This document shows, in pieces, positions 1 to 8,270 of a DNA stretch of 41,176 nucleotides. Location: positions 1-41,176 of the forward strand of contig JASJCI010000002.1 in the NCBI GenBank assembly GCA_030066085.1, written 5' to 3'. Numbering within the stretch: the stretch's first letter is position 1; every line of letters begins with the position of its first letter. A program made the translations under genes and the position numbers. The notes below the pieces were generated by a model, which was given only the letters and a program-made list of their open reading frames with translations, did not search any database and was not told the origin of the DNA. The DNA comes from Gammaproteobacteria bacterium (GTDB taxonomy: Bacteria > Pseudomonadota > Gammaproteobacteria > GCA-001735895).

Positions 1-348
1 CGCAACGCCGAGACATGATTGGACTGGGCCGGCCTTCCGGAGATCCCGGATCGGTGCGGCGCACCGTCCGGGATGACATCGCCCCCCAAAACGGGTTTTT
101 TTACCCGCTTGGTCCAACCGCCACACCGAGACATGATTGGACTGGCGCGGCCTTCTGGAGATCCCGGATCGGTGCGGCGCACCGTCCGGGATGACATCGC
201 CCCCCAAAACGGGTTTTACCCGCTTGATCCAACCGCAACGCCGAGACATGATTGGACTGGGCCGGCCTTCCGGAGATCCCGGATCGGTGCGGCGCACCGT
301 CCGGGATGACATCGCCCCCCAAAACGGGTTTTTTTACCCGTTTTGGGG
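1..348. repeat. Three tandem copies of a 115-118 bp palindromic intergenic repeat
   Basis: Three direct copies lie at about 1-118, 119-233 and 234-348. The shared word AGACATGATTGGACTG begins at 11, 129 and 244, so the periods are 118 and 115 bp. The 3-bp difference is the length of a T run (seven T versus four). Each copy contains an imperfect palindrome (about 43-74 in copy 1) whose arms read ATCCCGGATCGGTGC and GCACCGTCCGGGAT, followed by CCCCCCAAAACGGG, a T run and ACCCG. The palindrome resembles the GTCATCCCGG-type dispersed REP elements of many proteobacteria. I see no credible gene here; the short open frames simply repeat with the DNA period. The array may continue beyond the left edge. 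Confidence 0.9.
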
Positions 349-357
349 GGCGATGTC
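308..357. repeat. Perfect 22-bp inverted repeat with a T6 loop at the perM 3' end
   Basis: Left arm 308-329 and right arm 336-357 are exact reverse complements over 22 bases, with six T between them. The right arm runs into the perM stop codon (356-358), so the perM transcript would fold into a long hairpin directly at its stop. On the perM strand no U tract follows the stem, so it is not a textbook intrinsic terminator, though it could block 3' exonucleases or act as an end-forming element. It looks like repeat copy 3 joined to an inverted fragment of its own sequence. Confidence 0.8.
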
Positions 358-1417
358 AGTCTGCGACCAGTTCTTCCGTGGGCCAGGCCTTGATAATGGC
401 CTGGATCAGGGTCGCCAGCGGAATCGCGAAAAACACGCCCCAGACGCCCCACAGGCTACCGAAAAAGACCACCGCGACGATGATCGCCACCGGGTGCAGG
501 TTGACGACCTCGGAGAACAGCAGGGGTACCAGCAGGTTACCGTCGAGAAACTGAATAAAGGCGTATATTGCCATCAGCCAGCCGAACTGCGAGGTAAAGC
601 CCCACTGGAAAAAGGCGATCAGGGCAACGGGTATCGTGACGATGGTTGCACCCACGTAGGGGATGATCACCGACAGCCCCACCGCGAGCCCCAGCAGCAT
701 GGCAAAATCCAGCCCCATCAGGGCGAAGGCGATGTAGCTCGCGGCCCAGATGATCACGATCTCGATGAACTTGCCGCGCACGTAGCTGGCGATCTTGACG
801 TCCAGCTCGGCCCAGACGGTGTGCAGCAGGCGCCGCTCCTCGGGCAGGAAGTGCGCCAGCCAGGTCAGGATCTGGTCCTTGTCCTTTAAAAAGAAAAACA
901 CCATCAGCGGCAGCAGGATCATGTAGACGAAAAAGGTAATGACGCCGACCACCGAGGACAGCGACAGGCTGACCACTCGCTGTCCCATCGACGTGAGCTC
1001 GGTGCGTGCGAGGGTCAGGATCTCCTCGATTTGCGCCGCCGATACGTAATCCGGGTATTCCTCGGGCAACCGCAACAACAGCTGCTGCCCCTTGCCCAGC
1101 ATGTTCGGCAGTTCACGGATCAGTTCGGTCACCTGCCTCGACAGCAGCGGTAGCAGGACGAAGATGACCAGCAGGATGGTCGCAACCATGATGGTCGTAA
1201 CCACGCTGGCCGCTACCGTGCGGCCGAAATTGAAGCGCGCCATGACGCCGACCAGTCCCTCGCAGAGGTAGGCGATGATGATCGCGACCAGGATCGGCAT
1301 GACGTGCGTGCCGGCAAACACGATCAGCAACACACCGACGATCAGGATAAACGCGAAGATCACCGTCTGCGGGTCGGTGAAGTGTCGTTGATACCACTGC
1401 TGGAGGATGTCGAACAT
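356..1417 (-). CDS. PerM / AI-2E family membrane transporter
   Basis: A 353-residue polytopic membrane protein of the AI-2E exporter family (PF01594; PerM in E. coli). Members are proposed to export small molecules or act as ion antiporters, and the substrate here is unknown. Family hallmarks are N-terminal hydrophobic pairs, a central soluble segment with an amphipathic helix, and a C-terminal membrane half containing IPYVGA and the QFLDGNLLVPLLFS stretch typical of PerM-like proteins. I chose the ATG at 1417 because the protein then begins with MFDILQQWYQRHF just before the first membrane segment. Extending upstream adds 54 low-complexity residues that overlap the LysR gene. It lies 32 bp downstream of that LysR gene on the same strand, so cotranscription is possible. 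Family confident, substrate not. Confidence 0.9.
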   Translation of the reverse strand: MFDILQQWYQRHFTDPQTVIFAFILIVGVLLIVFAGTHVMPILVAIIIAYLCEGLVGVMARFNFGRTVAASVVTTIMVATILLVIFVLLPLLSRQVTELIRELPNMLGKGQQLLLRLPEEYPDYVSAAQIEEILTLARTELTSMGQRVVSLSLSSVVGVITFFVYMILLPLMVFFFLKDKDQILTWLAHFLPEERRLLHTVWAELDVKIASYVRGKFIEIVIIWAASYIAFALMGLDFAMLLGLAVGLSVIIPYVGATIVTIPVALIAFFQWGFTSQFGWLMAIYAFIQFLDGNLLVPLLFSEVVNLHPVAIIVAVVFFGSLWGVWGVFFAIPLATLIQAIIKAWPTEELVAD

Positions 1418-1449
1418 GGGCGGATTCGGCTGCGCCGTGCGCCTGGCCG

Positions 1450-2352
1450 TCAGGAATGATCTTTGAAATATGCCTGGGCAAATTCTAGCAGTTCTTCCAT
1501 GACCGTGACGCGAAACTTTTGTCGCTGGCGCACAAACGAAAACGGCCGGCTGAGCGGCGGATCGAGCTCGAGTTCGCACAGGGTATTCAGCTTCAGTTCC
1601 TTGCCGATGATCGAGCGCGAGATGATCGTGATACCCATACCGGCCTCGACCGCGCCCTTGATCGCCTCGGGTGAACCGAGCTCCAGGGAAAAGTTCATAT
1701 CGGTCGGATTGACCTTCTGGTCGATCAGGTACTGGATGATAACATCGCGCGTACCCGACCCCTCTTCGCGGCTGACGAAGGGATACTTGACGATATCCCT
1801 GGCCCTGACCTTGCCGCCGCGCCTGGCGAGTTCGTGATCCGGCGCGGCGATGACCACGAGCCGGTCGTCGTGGCAGACTTCGACGATCAGGTTCTTGTTA
1901 CTGACCGGCGATTCGACTACGCCGAGATCGATAACGTTGTGCTCCACCATCGACACGATACCTTCCGAATTGGAAACCTTGAGCCGCAGGTTTATGTCGG
2001 GATACCTGATCTTGAACTCACCGAGCAGCGCGGGCAGCATGTACTCGGCAATCGTCGTACTCGCGCCGACGGTCAACGCTCCGCTGATTTCGCCGGTCAG
2101 ATCGCGCACCGAGTTTTCCATCTCGCTGTACAGGTCGAAAATGCGCTCGGCAAACTCCGCCACCCGCTCGCCGGCCGGGGTCAGGTTGACCTTGTTATGC
2201 GTGCGATCGAACAGGCGGGTGTTGAAATACTCCTCGAGCTGGCGCACCTGGAAGGTGACCGCGGGCTGGGTCATGTGCAGGGCTTCCGCTGCCTTGGTGA
2301 AACTCAGGAGTCGCGCCACGGTATGAAAAACCTTGAGTCTTCGGTCGCTCAC
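1450..2352 (-). CDS. LysR-family transcriptional regulator (CysL/CbbR/YeiE-like)
   Basis: A 300-residue LysR-type regulator. The N-terminal winged helix-turn-helix spans about residues 1-60 (SFTKAAEALHMTQPAVTFQV is the recognition region) and a periplasmic-binding-protein-like effector domain follows from about 90. The segment REEGSGTRD is characteristic of the CysL/CbbR/YeiE branch, whose members respond to anionic or small metabolites such as sulfite or Calvin-cycle intermediates. No cbb or cys gene lies nearby, so the target cannot be read from context. Start is a GTG at 2352; the start region has only a weak GGGA as ribosome binding site. The next gene on the strand is the PerM-type transporter, a plausible co-regulated target. 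Confidence 0.9.
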   Translation of the reverse strand: MSDRRLKVFHTVARLLSFTKAAEALHMTQPAVTFQVRQLEEYFNTRLFDRTHNKVNLTPAGERVAEFAERIFDLYSEMENSVRDLTGEISGALTVGASTTIAEYMLPALLGEFKIRYPDINLRLKVSNSEGIVSMVEHNVIDLGVVESPVSNKNLIVEVCHDDRLVVIAAPDHELARRGGKVRARDIVKYPFVSREEGSGTRDVIIQYLIDQKVNPTDMNFSLELGSPEAIKGAVEAGMGITIISRSIIGKELKLNTLCELELDPPLSRPFSFVRQRQKFRVTVMEELLEFAQAYFKDHS

Positions 2353-2386
2353 TACCAGTCCCGACGCGATTAAAAAAAGATAACCT

Positions 2387-2392
2387 ATTATA
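2387..2392 (-). promoter_or_regulatory. Candidate -10 box for the LysR gene in an AT-rich patch
   Basis: On the minus strand a perfect TATAAT lies about 35 bp upstream of the LysR GTG start. No convincing -35 hexamer is seen at 16-18 bp. The surrounding 2371-2403 is unusually AT-rich and carries an imperfect dyad (AAAAAGATA and TATCCTTTTT), as expected for an autoregulated LysR promoter. Sequence evidence only. Confidence 0.35.
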
Positions 2393-2445
2393 TATCCTTT
2401 TTATGGGCCAGCCCAGAAGGGATAAATTCAATTGATGAACCCCGC

Positions 2446-2465
2446 CAGCGGTCCGTCGACCGCTG
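2446..2465. other. 8-bp-stem hairpin upstream of the DUF4124 gene
   Basis: CAGCGGTC, loop CGTC, then GACCGCTG forms a perfect 8-bp stem with a 4-base loop. No T run follows on either strand, so it is not a standard terminator. It lies in the 215-bp gap between the divergent LysR and DUF4124 genes and its role is unknown. Confidence 0.5.
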
Positions 2466-2567
2466 CCGGCCTTCAGGCTTCACCTTAGAAAAAGCTGGTA
2501 AATATTTGCATGACAACTATTCTTGGATTCGTAAACTGTTTAAATCTTTGTGTCGACAGGGAAAATC

Positions 2568-2993
2568 ATGCGTTTTGCTCTAGTCCCGATCCTGTTGCTG
2601 GCCGGTGCGGTGCATGCCGGATCGATCCACAAGTGGGTGGATGAGGACGGCAATGTTCATTACGGCGACGCACCGCCGGTTTCAGCCAAGACCGAAAACG
2701 TGCGCGTACTGTCCGCGCCCAGCAATCCGGGCCGCGCGCTGCCGCGCCTCGGCGGTAGTGGCGGCGACGAAAACGCCGCCGCTGGCACTGCCGCCGCCGC
2801 ATCTGACGACACGGTCCCGGCGGACCAGGCCAGGATTGCCTGCGAACAGGCGCAGGAAGACCTCGCGGTCATCAATCGCAGCAGTCGTATCAAGCTGCGC
2901 GGCGCCGACGGCAGCGAACGCTTCCTCAGCACCGAGGAAATTGCCGAACGCAAGCAGCGGGCGGAAGCCGACATCGATCGATTCTGCGATTAA
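2568..2993 (+). CDS. Secreted DUF4124-domain protein
   Basis: A 141-residue exported protein. Residues 1-18 (MRFALVPILLLAGAVHAG) form a Sec signal peptide. The next segment, KWVDEDGNVHYGDAPP, is the conserved core of DUF4124, a small envelope domain common in gammaproteobacteria. An Ala/Gly/Asp-rich linker follows, and the C-terminal part is charged with two cysteines that may pair. I prefer the ATG at 2568 over an in-frame GTG at 2550 because AGGG lies at a suitable distance and the protein then begins directly with the signal peptide. Function is unknown; some members are linked to cell-wall or pilus genes. It precedes proS but is separated by a promoter-like element. Confidence 0.85.
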   Translation: MRFALVPILLLAGAVHAGSIHKWVDEDGNVHYGDAPPVSAKTENVRVLSAPSNPGRALPRLGGSGGDENAAAGTAAAASDDTVPADQARIACEQAQEDLAVINRSSRIKLRGADGSERFLSTEEIAERKQRAEADIDRFCD

Positions 2994-3030
2994 TCTCGCG
3001 CTCCCCGGAACACTTCGCCGGGCAATGCTT

Positions 3031-3036
3031 TATAAT
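3031..3036 (+). promoter_or_regulatory. Candidate -10 box upstream of proS
   Basis: A perfect TATAAT lies 42 bp before the proS ATG. The -35 position is poor, so this would be a -10-driven promoter if real. A small hairpin (CCCGG and CCGGG arms near 3005-3022) precedes it. Confidence 0.4.
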
Positions 3037-3077
3037 GCGGCCGGTCTGTAAACAGGTCAGCCCCGTTCCCGTCCGCT

Positions 3078-4787
3078 ATGAAAGCTTCCCGTTTCCACCT
3101 GGCAACCCTCAAAGAAACCCCGGCAGACGCCGAGGTAGTCAGCCATCAGCTCATGCTGCGCGCAGGCATGGTGCGGCGCCACACCGCCGGTGTCTACAGC
3201 TGGCTGCCGCTGGGCCTGCGCGTGTTGCGCAAGGTCGAGCAGATCATCCGCGAAGAAATGGATCGCGCGGGAGCGCTGGAGCTCCTGATGCCATCGTTTC
3301 AGCCGGCCGAACTGTGGCAGGAATCGGGGCGCTGGGATCAGTTCGGCCCGGAGTTGCTGCGACTCACGGATCGACACGATCGTGACGCCTGCGTCGGGCC
3401 GACGCACGAGGAAATCGTTACCGACATCTTTCGCCACGAGGTCAACAGCTATCGCCAGTTGCCGATCAATTTTTACCAGATCCAGACCAAGTTCCGCGAC
3501 GAGATCCGGCCGCGCTTCGGTGTCATGCGCGCCCGCGAATTCATCATGAAGGACGCTTACTCCTTCGACCTCGACCCGGCCGGCATGCAGCGTTCCTACG
3601 ACATCATGGACGCAGCCTACGTGCGTATCTTCGATCGTTTCGGCCTCGACTACCGCGCGGTCAGCGCGGATTCGGGCGCCATCGGCGGCGCCACCTCGCA
3701 GGAGTTTCACGTGCTCGCGGAATCCGGCGAAGATGCCATCGCCTTTGCCGACGACGGTGACTACGCCGCCAACGTCGAAATGGCCGAAACCCTGGCGCCC
3801 GAAGGGCCTCGCGCCGAACCCTCGGCGGCCATGTCGACCGTCGATACGCCGGGCATGTACAGCATCGAAGCCCTGGCCAGCGGACTCGACGTGGATCCCG
3901 CTCGATGCCTGAAGACCCTGATTGCCGAGGGTGAAGACGATTCGCTGGTGGCACTGGTGCTGCGCGGCGACCACGAACTGAATCCGCTCAAGGCGGCAAA
4001 GCTGGCAGGTGTCGCCGACCCGCTGCGGCTCGCGGACCGGGAGCGAATCCGCGAGGTACTCGGTAACGATATCGGCTCGATTGGACCGATCGGCCTCGAT
4101 CTGCGGACCTATGTCGATCACGCCGCGGCGCAGGTGGCCGATTTCGTCTGCGGGGCCAATGCCGACGATCGCCACCACGTCAACGCCAACTGGGGGCGGG
4201 ATTGCGACGAACCCGACGCGATCGACCTGCGCAACGTCGTCGACGGCGACCCGAGCCCCGACGGCAAGGGCAGCCTCAGGATATTGCGCGGTATAGAGGT
4301 TGGCCATATCTTCCAGCTCGGCCAGAAGTACTCCGAGTCCATGTCGGCCGGCGTGCTCGACGAACAGGGCAAATCGGTCACACCCTACATGGGATGTTAC
4401 GGTATCGGCGTCACCCGCGTGGTCGCGGCCGCGATCGAACAGAATCACGACGATGCCGGCATCATCTGGCCAACCGCGCTGGCACCGTTCCAGCTGGCGA
4501 TTTGCCCGATCAACTACCACAAGTCGGAGGCGGTACGCGAAGCCGCCGATCGCCTGCACGCGGACTGCCTCGAGCGCGGCATCGAGGTCCTGCTGGACGA
4601 TCGCGGACTGCGGCCCGGCGTGATGTTTTCCGACATGGAGCTGATCGGCGTGCCGCAGCGAGTCGTTTTCAGCGATCGCGGCCTGCAGCAGTCGCAGTTC
4701 GAATGCCGCGCTCGCGGCGACGAGGCATCACGCGATCTGCCGCTGGAGGAATTGTCGGCGTTTCTCGATAACCTGCAACGCGAGTAA
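3078..4787 (+). CDS. proS: Prolyl-tRNA synthetase, bacterial type
   Basis: A 569-residue class II aminoacyl-tRNA synthetase that attaches proline to tRNA-Pro in the cytoplasm; about 570 residues is the usual length. Visible in order: catalytic core with motif 1, motif 2 region ([19 protein letters not shown]), an inserted YbaK-type editing domain (about residues 225-385) that removes mischarged alanine, motif 3 ([17 protein letters not shown]) and the C-terminal anticodon-binding domain from about 470. Start ATG gives [20 protein letters not shown], a standard ProS beginning. No obvious Shine-Dalgarno sequence is present. The lytic transglycosylase gene follows after 3 bp, so the two are probably cotranscribed. 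Confidence 0.98.
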   Translation: MKASRFHLATLKETPADAEVVSHQLMLRAGMVRRHTAGVYSWLPLGLRVLRKVEQIIREEMDRAGALELLMPSFQPAELWQESGRWDQFGPELLRLTDRHDRDACVGPTHEEIVTDIFRHEVNSYRQLPINFYQIQTKFRDEIRPRFGVMRAREFIMKDAYSFDLDPAGMQRSYDIMDAAYVRIFDRFGLDYRAVSADSGAIGGATSQEFHVLAESGEDAIAFADDGDYAANVEMAETLAPEGPRAEPSAAMSTVDTPGMYSIEALASGLDVDPARCLKTLIAEGEDDSLVALVLRGDHELNPLKAAKLAGVADPLRLADRERIREVLGNDIGSIGPIGLDLRTYVDHAAAQVADFVCGANADDRHHVNANWGRDCDEPDAIDLRNVVDGDPSPDGKGSLRILRGIEVGHIFQLGQKYSESMSAGVLDEQGKSVTPYMGCYGIGVTRVVAAAIEQNHDDAGIIWPTALAPFQLAICPINYHKSEAVREAADRLHADCLERGIEVLLDDRGLRPGVMFSDMELIGVPQRVVFSDRGLQQSQFECRARGDEASRDLPLEELSAFLDNLQRE

Positions 4788-4790
4788 AGC

Positions 4791-5363
4791 GTGCGCACCT
4801 GCCCGATTTCGACTGCACTGCTGCTCGCGATCGCGCTGTTTTGCCAACCGCTGCCTGCGTCGACCCAGCCCGATCCCGAGTTACGCCGCCTGCTCAAGCA
4901 GGCCATCGAGATCGATAACGGTTTCGAGGATCGTTTCGAAGCCGAAGTCTGGCTGCTGGATATGTCGCGGCGGCTCGAAAAGTTTGTCGCCGACACGCAA
5001 ACCCGCATCGAAATCCTGAAGCGGGTTCATTACGAGGCGACACGGGTCGGGCTCGAACCCGAACTGGTGCTCGCGGTGATCGAGGTGGAAAGCCACTTCG
5101 ACGAGTTCGCGATCTCGGTATCCGGCGCCCGCGGGCTGATGCAGGTCATGCCGTTCTGGCTCGACGAAATCGGCATTTCCGATCATAACCTGTTCAAGAT
5201 CCGCACCAACCTGCGCATGGGCTGCACCATCCTGCGTTACTACGTCGACATGGAGCCCGATGATCTCGGCCGTGCGCTGGCGCGTTACAACGGCAGCCTC
5301 GGCAAGACTGTCTACCCCGACAAGGTAATCCGCGCGCTGCGGCGAAACTGGTTCAAGCAGTAG
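4791..5363 (+). CDS. Lytic transglycosylase (SLT domain), exported
   Basis: A 190-residue periplasmic peptidoglycan lytic transglycosylase. An N-terminal signal peptide (about residues 1-24) is followed by a helical segment and a C-terminal SLT domain (PF01464, about residues 80-190). The catalytic glutamate is in VIEVESHFD, and the downstream GARGLMQVMPFW and ARYNGS motifs are family hallmarks. It would cleave glycan strands to 1,6-anhydro-muropeptides during wall remodelling. Start is a GTG 3 bp after the proS stop. It is shorter than Slt70 and resembles the compact secreted members. Confidence 0.92.
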   Translation: MRTCPISTALLLAIALFCQPLPASTQPDPELRRLLKQAIEIDNGFEDRFEAEVWLLDMSRRLEKFVADTQTRIEILKRVHYEATRVGLEPELVLAVIEVESHFDEFAISVSGARGLMQVMPFWLDEIGISDHNLFKIRTNLRMGCTILRYYVDMEPDDLGRALARYNGSLGKTVYPDKVIRALRRNWFKQ

Positions 5364-5366
5364 GCA

Positions 5367-5858
5367 TTACTCGAGGTCGCCCAGTGATGCCGGCGTCCAG
5401 CGAGCGTGGCGCACCTGCCATTCGTCCTCCAGCAGCAGCTCCAGCTCGACGCGGAAAACACGCGCCGCGAGCCGGCTGACCGCATCGATATCCGAAATCA
5501 CGCTGCCAGCCGTGGCCAGGTAAAGGTCGACCTCGGCCTGGTTGTCGCCGAGCAACTCGATCCGCTGAACACGGGTAAACAGGTGGATGTTACGGTGACG
5601 GAAAAAGTACCCCTGCAGCAGACCGCCGAGACGCTGCTTGTCATGGCCGCGCTGGTCGCGATAGCTGGCGTGCACCAGCTCACGCAGATCATCGACGCTG
5701 CGCTGCTCGGCTGCTTCGACACCACGGTCGATCAGGTCGCGTAGCGCGTCTTCCGGGCTGCCGCTGTCACCGGAGCAGGCCACCAGTACCGCGTTGAGCA
5801 GCAGGATCGGGATCGCTCTCGGCACGTAATACCGGGTACCGCGGTCGGCGTTAACCAT
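5367..5858 (-). CDS. Putative lipoprotein of unknown function
   Basis: A 163-residue predicted lipoprotein. The N-terminus has a positively charged start, a hydrophobic run and a lipobox LVAC near residue 28, so the mature protein would be acylated and envelope-bound. The rest is a single small domain with charged helices and a beta-rich C-terminus ending in the motif RHARWTPA. It resembles NTF2-like or Tim44-like small domains in general layout, but I cannot assign a family. The ATG at 5858 overlaps the end of the upstream ATPase gene by 8 bp, which suggests translational coupling to it. Confidence 0.7.
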   Translation of the reverse strand: MVNADRGTRYYVPRAIPILLLNAVLVACSGDSGSPEDALRDLIDRGVEAAEQRSVDDLRELVHASYRDQRGHDKQRLGGLLQGYFFRHRNIHLFTRVQRIELLGDNQAEVDLYLATAGSVISDIDAVSRLAARVFRVELELLLEDEWQVRHARWTPASLGDLE

Positions 5859-7617
5859 CGTATCGCGGTGGCGCAACCTTGAGCACTTCCTCGATCGTCG
5901 TCTGCCCGCGCGCAACCTTCTGCGCGCCGGCGAGATTGAGCGGTTTCATGCCCTGCCGAATCGCCGCGCGGCGGAACTTGACGAGGTCGAAATCGTCGCT
6001 AATTTCCTGTTTCAGGGTATCGGTAATGGGCAACATTTCGTAGATACCCACGCGTCCCTTGAAACCGGTCTGGCGGCATTCGAGACAACCGTCGGCAGCG
6101 GCGATTTTTTCCGGCGGCGACGTGGTCCAGGGCTTGATCAGCGCTTGCCAGTCGTGCAGGTCGAAACCGGTTTCATGTTTGCAGTGCGGGCAAAGCGTGC
6201 GCACCAGGCGTTGCGCCACCACGCCGATCAGCGTTGCGTTGATCAGGTAGGACGGCACGCCGATCTCGTTCAGGCGGGCAATAGCCGAGGGCGCATCGTT
6301 GGTGTGCAGCGTGGACAACACGAGATGACCGGTAAGCGCCGCCTGCACCGCCATGTCGGCGGTTTCCTGGTCGCGGATTTCACCGACCATGATGATATCC
6401 GGATCCTGGCGCAACAGCGTCCTGACACCGGCGGCGAAATCGAGGCCGATACCGTGCTGCACCTGCATCTGGTTGAAACTCGCCTCGACCTGTTCGATCG
6501 GGTCCTCGATGGTGCACACGTTGACTTCCGGTTTGGCCAGGTACTTGAGGCTGGTATACAGCGTCGTGGTCTTACCCGAGCCGGTCGGACCGGTAACGAG
6601 GATAATGCCGTAAGGCCGCTCGATCATCGAATTCCACAGCTCCGACTCCTTTTTCTCGAGACCGAGGGCGGCGAAATTCTTGACCAGCACCTCGGGATCG
6701 AAAATCCGCAGCACGAGTTTTTCCCCGAACGCGGTCGGCATGCTCGAGAGACGCAGCTCGATTTCGGCACCCTCCGGGGTCAGGGTCTTGATGCGTCCGT
6801 CCTGCGGCTTGCGTTTTTCAGCGACGTCGAGCCGGCCGAGGATCTTGATTCGACTGACGACAGCGGCGGTAATGTTGGCCGGTATCTCGTAAACCTGGTG
6901 CATCACGCCATCGATCCGAAAGCGCACGTTGCCCTGCTCGCGGCGCGGCTCGATATGGATGTCGCTGGCGCGCTGGTTGAACGCGTACTGCAGCAACCAG
7001 TCGACGATACTGACGATGTGCTGATCTTCGGCATCAACCTTGCCGGCCTTGCCGAGCTCGATAAGCTGTTCAAGGTTCTGGATATTGCTCGGCATCTCGC
7101 CGGCGGACTTGTTGCCCGCGCCCTCCATGGCACGACTTACGCTATAGAACTCGACGAGGTAGTTCTTGAGCTCGCGCGGGTTGGCGACCACGGTGGAAAT
7201 CGGCTTGTTGACGATCCGGTCGAGCTCATCCATCCACTCGAGATTCCACGGATCGGTTACGGCCATTACGACTTCATCATCGCTTACCTCGACCGCGAGA
7301 ATATTGAAGCGGGACGCGTAGGCGTAGGACATGACCGAGGTGCAGGAGCCTACGTCCATCTTCAGTGGATCGAAATGATAGCGCTGCTGCCCGGACTGCT
7401 CGGCCAGCCAGTCGGTCAGCCAGTCGAGGGTGAGCAACTGGTCGGGATTCGAGCGATGCGTCCACTGCCGGGTGGCGATGATCTCGAGCGGGTGCAGGTT
7501 CTTGCGATCCTGCGCCGATACCAGCGATGAAATCATGCTGGCCTTGTCCTGCTCGACGATCTCCTGTTCGACCAGTTGCTCGAGAATGTTTTCCAGGGTA
7601 CAGACGGGATTCGCCAC
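5851..7617 (-). CDS. GspE/PilB-family secretion ATPase (orphan)
   Basis: A 588-residue hexameric AAA-type ATPase of the type II secretion / type IV pilus assembly family. An N-terminal MshEN-like region (about 1-150) precedes the ATPase core, which has Walker A GPTGSGKTT at about 343-351, an Asp box (CTIEDPIE), Walker B around IIMVGEIRD and a His box (STLHTNDA). The zinc-binding tetracysteine is complete: CPHC at 476-479 and CLEC at 511-514. Start is a GTG with AAGG seven bases upstream. No gspF/pilC, pseudopilin or secretin gene lies nearby; instead it sits between a thioredoxin-like protein and a lipoprotein. It powers either a pilus or a secretion machine, but which cannot be decided here. 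Confidence 0.93.
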   Translation of the reverse strand: MANPVCTLENILEQLVEQEIVEQDKASMISSLVSAQDRKNLHPLEIIATRQWTHRSNPDQLLTLDWLTDWLAEQSGQQRYHFDPLKMDVGSCTSVMSYAYASRFNILAVEVSDDEVVMAVTDPWNLEWMDELDRIVNKPISTVVANPRELKNYLVEFYSVSRAMEGAGNKSAGEMPSNIQNLEQLIELGKAGKVDAEDQHIVSIVDWLLQYAFNQRASDIHIEPRREQGNVRFRIDGVMHQVYEIPANITAAVVSRIKILGRLDVAEKRKPQDGRIKTLTPEGAEIELRLSSMPTAFGEKLVLRIFDPEVLVKNFAALGLEKKESELWNSMIERPYGIILVTGPTGSGKTTTLYTSLKYLAKPEVNVCTIEDPIEQVEASFNQMQVQHGIGLDFAAGVRTLLRQDPDIIMVGEIRDQETADMAVQAALTGHLVLSTLHTNDAPSAIARLNEIGVPSYLINATLIGVVAQRLVRTLCPHCKHETGFDLHDWQALIKPWTTSPPEKIAAADGCLECRQTGFKGRVGIYEMLPITDTLKQEISDDFDLVKFRRAAIRQGMKPLNLAGAQKVARGQTTIEEVLKVAPPRYDG

Positions 7618-7692
7618 GATCGTGCCTTAAGGGGTTTTAAAGCATATTAGCAGGATTTCGGCGACTTGCACCGGCTCGCGCCGGCGAGTGAT

Positions 7693-8163
7693 TCAGCCTT
7701 CGTAGTTGGCGATGAACTGCTCGATCATGTCGCGCGTAACCGGACCGACCTGGCGCGCGACCACCTCGCCTTCGGGGGTAACGAGGAAGGTTGTCGGCAG
7801 TCCCGGGATCAGCCCCAGTTCCGAGCGTTCGGTCGGCTCCGACACGAAGACCGGGTAGGTAATGAAGTAGTCGTCGAGAAAACGGCTGAGCTGGCCCTTG
7901 CCGATGTGCTCGGTATTGATACCGATAACGAGCGCGCTGTGCTCGTGGTGATCGTCGTGGAAGCTCTGCAGCTCGGGCATTTCGGCGATACAGGGGGGAC
8001 ACCAGGTAGCCCAGTAGTTCACCACCAGCCACTTGCCGCGGTAACTCTGCAGGTTGACCAGGTTGCCGTTGACGTCGGTCAGCGACATGTCGACGGCCTG
8101 CGCGGGCACTGGCAGCCAGAGCATCGCCAACAGCGCCACGGATAACAATCCGGGGATGCGCAT
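7693..8163 (-). CDS. TlpA-like exported thioredoxin-fold protein
   Basis: A 156-residue thiol-disulfide oxidoreductase of the TlpA/ResA type. A signal peptide (about residues 1-23, ending VPAQA) is followed by a thioredoxin fold with active-site WCPPC (C55 and C58) and the cis-proline loop GLPTTFLV. Such proteins reduce disulfides in the periplasm, for example on apocytochrome c or copper-site cysteines. I place the start at the ATG at 8163, which gives a normal signal peptide; a second ATG at 8184 would add seven residues. It is the gene before the secretion ATPase on the same strand, with a 75-bp gap. Confidence 0.9.
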   Translation of the reverse strand: MRIPGLLSVALLAMLWLPVPAQAVDMSLTDVNGNLVNLQSYRGKWLVVNYWATWCPPCIAEMPELQSFHDDHHEHSALVIGINTEHIGKGQLSRFLDDYFITYPVFVSEPTERSELGLIPGLPTTFLVTPEGEVVARQVGPVTRDMIEQFIANYEG

Positions 8164-8223
8164 TTCTGTGATCCGGGCGAACATGTTACTTCGATGCAGT
8201 CCTTCGTGATTGGTTCGGTAACC

Positions 8224-8250
8224 AAAAAAAAGCCCGCGGAAAGCGGGCTT
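8224..8250 (-). terminator. Intrinsic terminator after the LysM lipoprotein gene
   Basis: On the minus strand AGCCCGC, a 5-base loop and GCGGGCT are followed by a run of eight T, a strong Rho-independent terminator 21 bp after the LysM gene stop. The A run on the other side also gives a few T on the plus strand, so it may work in both directions. It separates the LysM gene from tlpA. Confidence 0.9.
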
Positions 8251-8270
8251 TTTCTCGGATCGACAAGCTT

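Noticed and set aside
1-348. CRISPR array
   Set aside because: Only three direct units of 115-118 bp that repeat in full, without unique spacers; no cas genes.
3057-4559. 500-codon open frame antisense to proS
   Set aside because: High-GC coding DNA leaves long open antisense frames. Its translation has no recognisable domain and proS on the other strand is unmistakable.
6145-7530. 461-codon open frame antisense to the GspE/PilB gene
   Set aside because: Mirror of a strong ATPase gene with all nucleotide-binding motifs; no domain is visible in the antisense protein.
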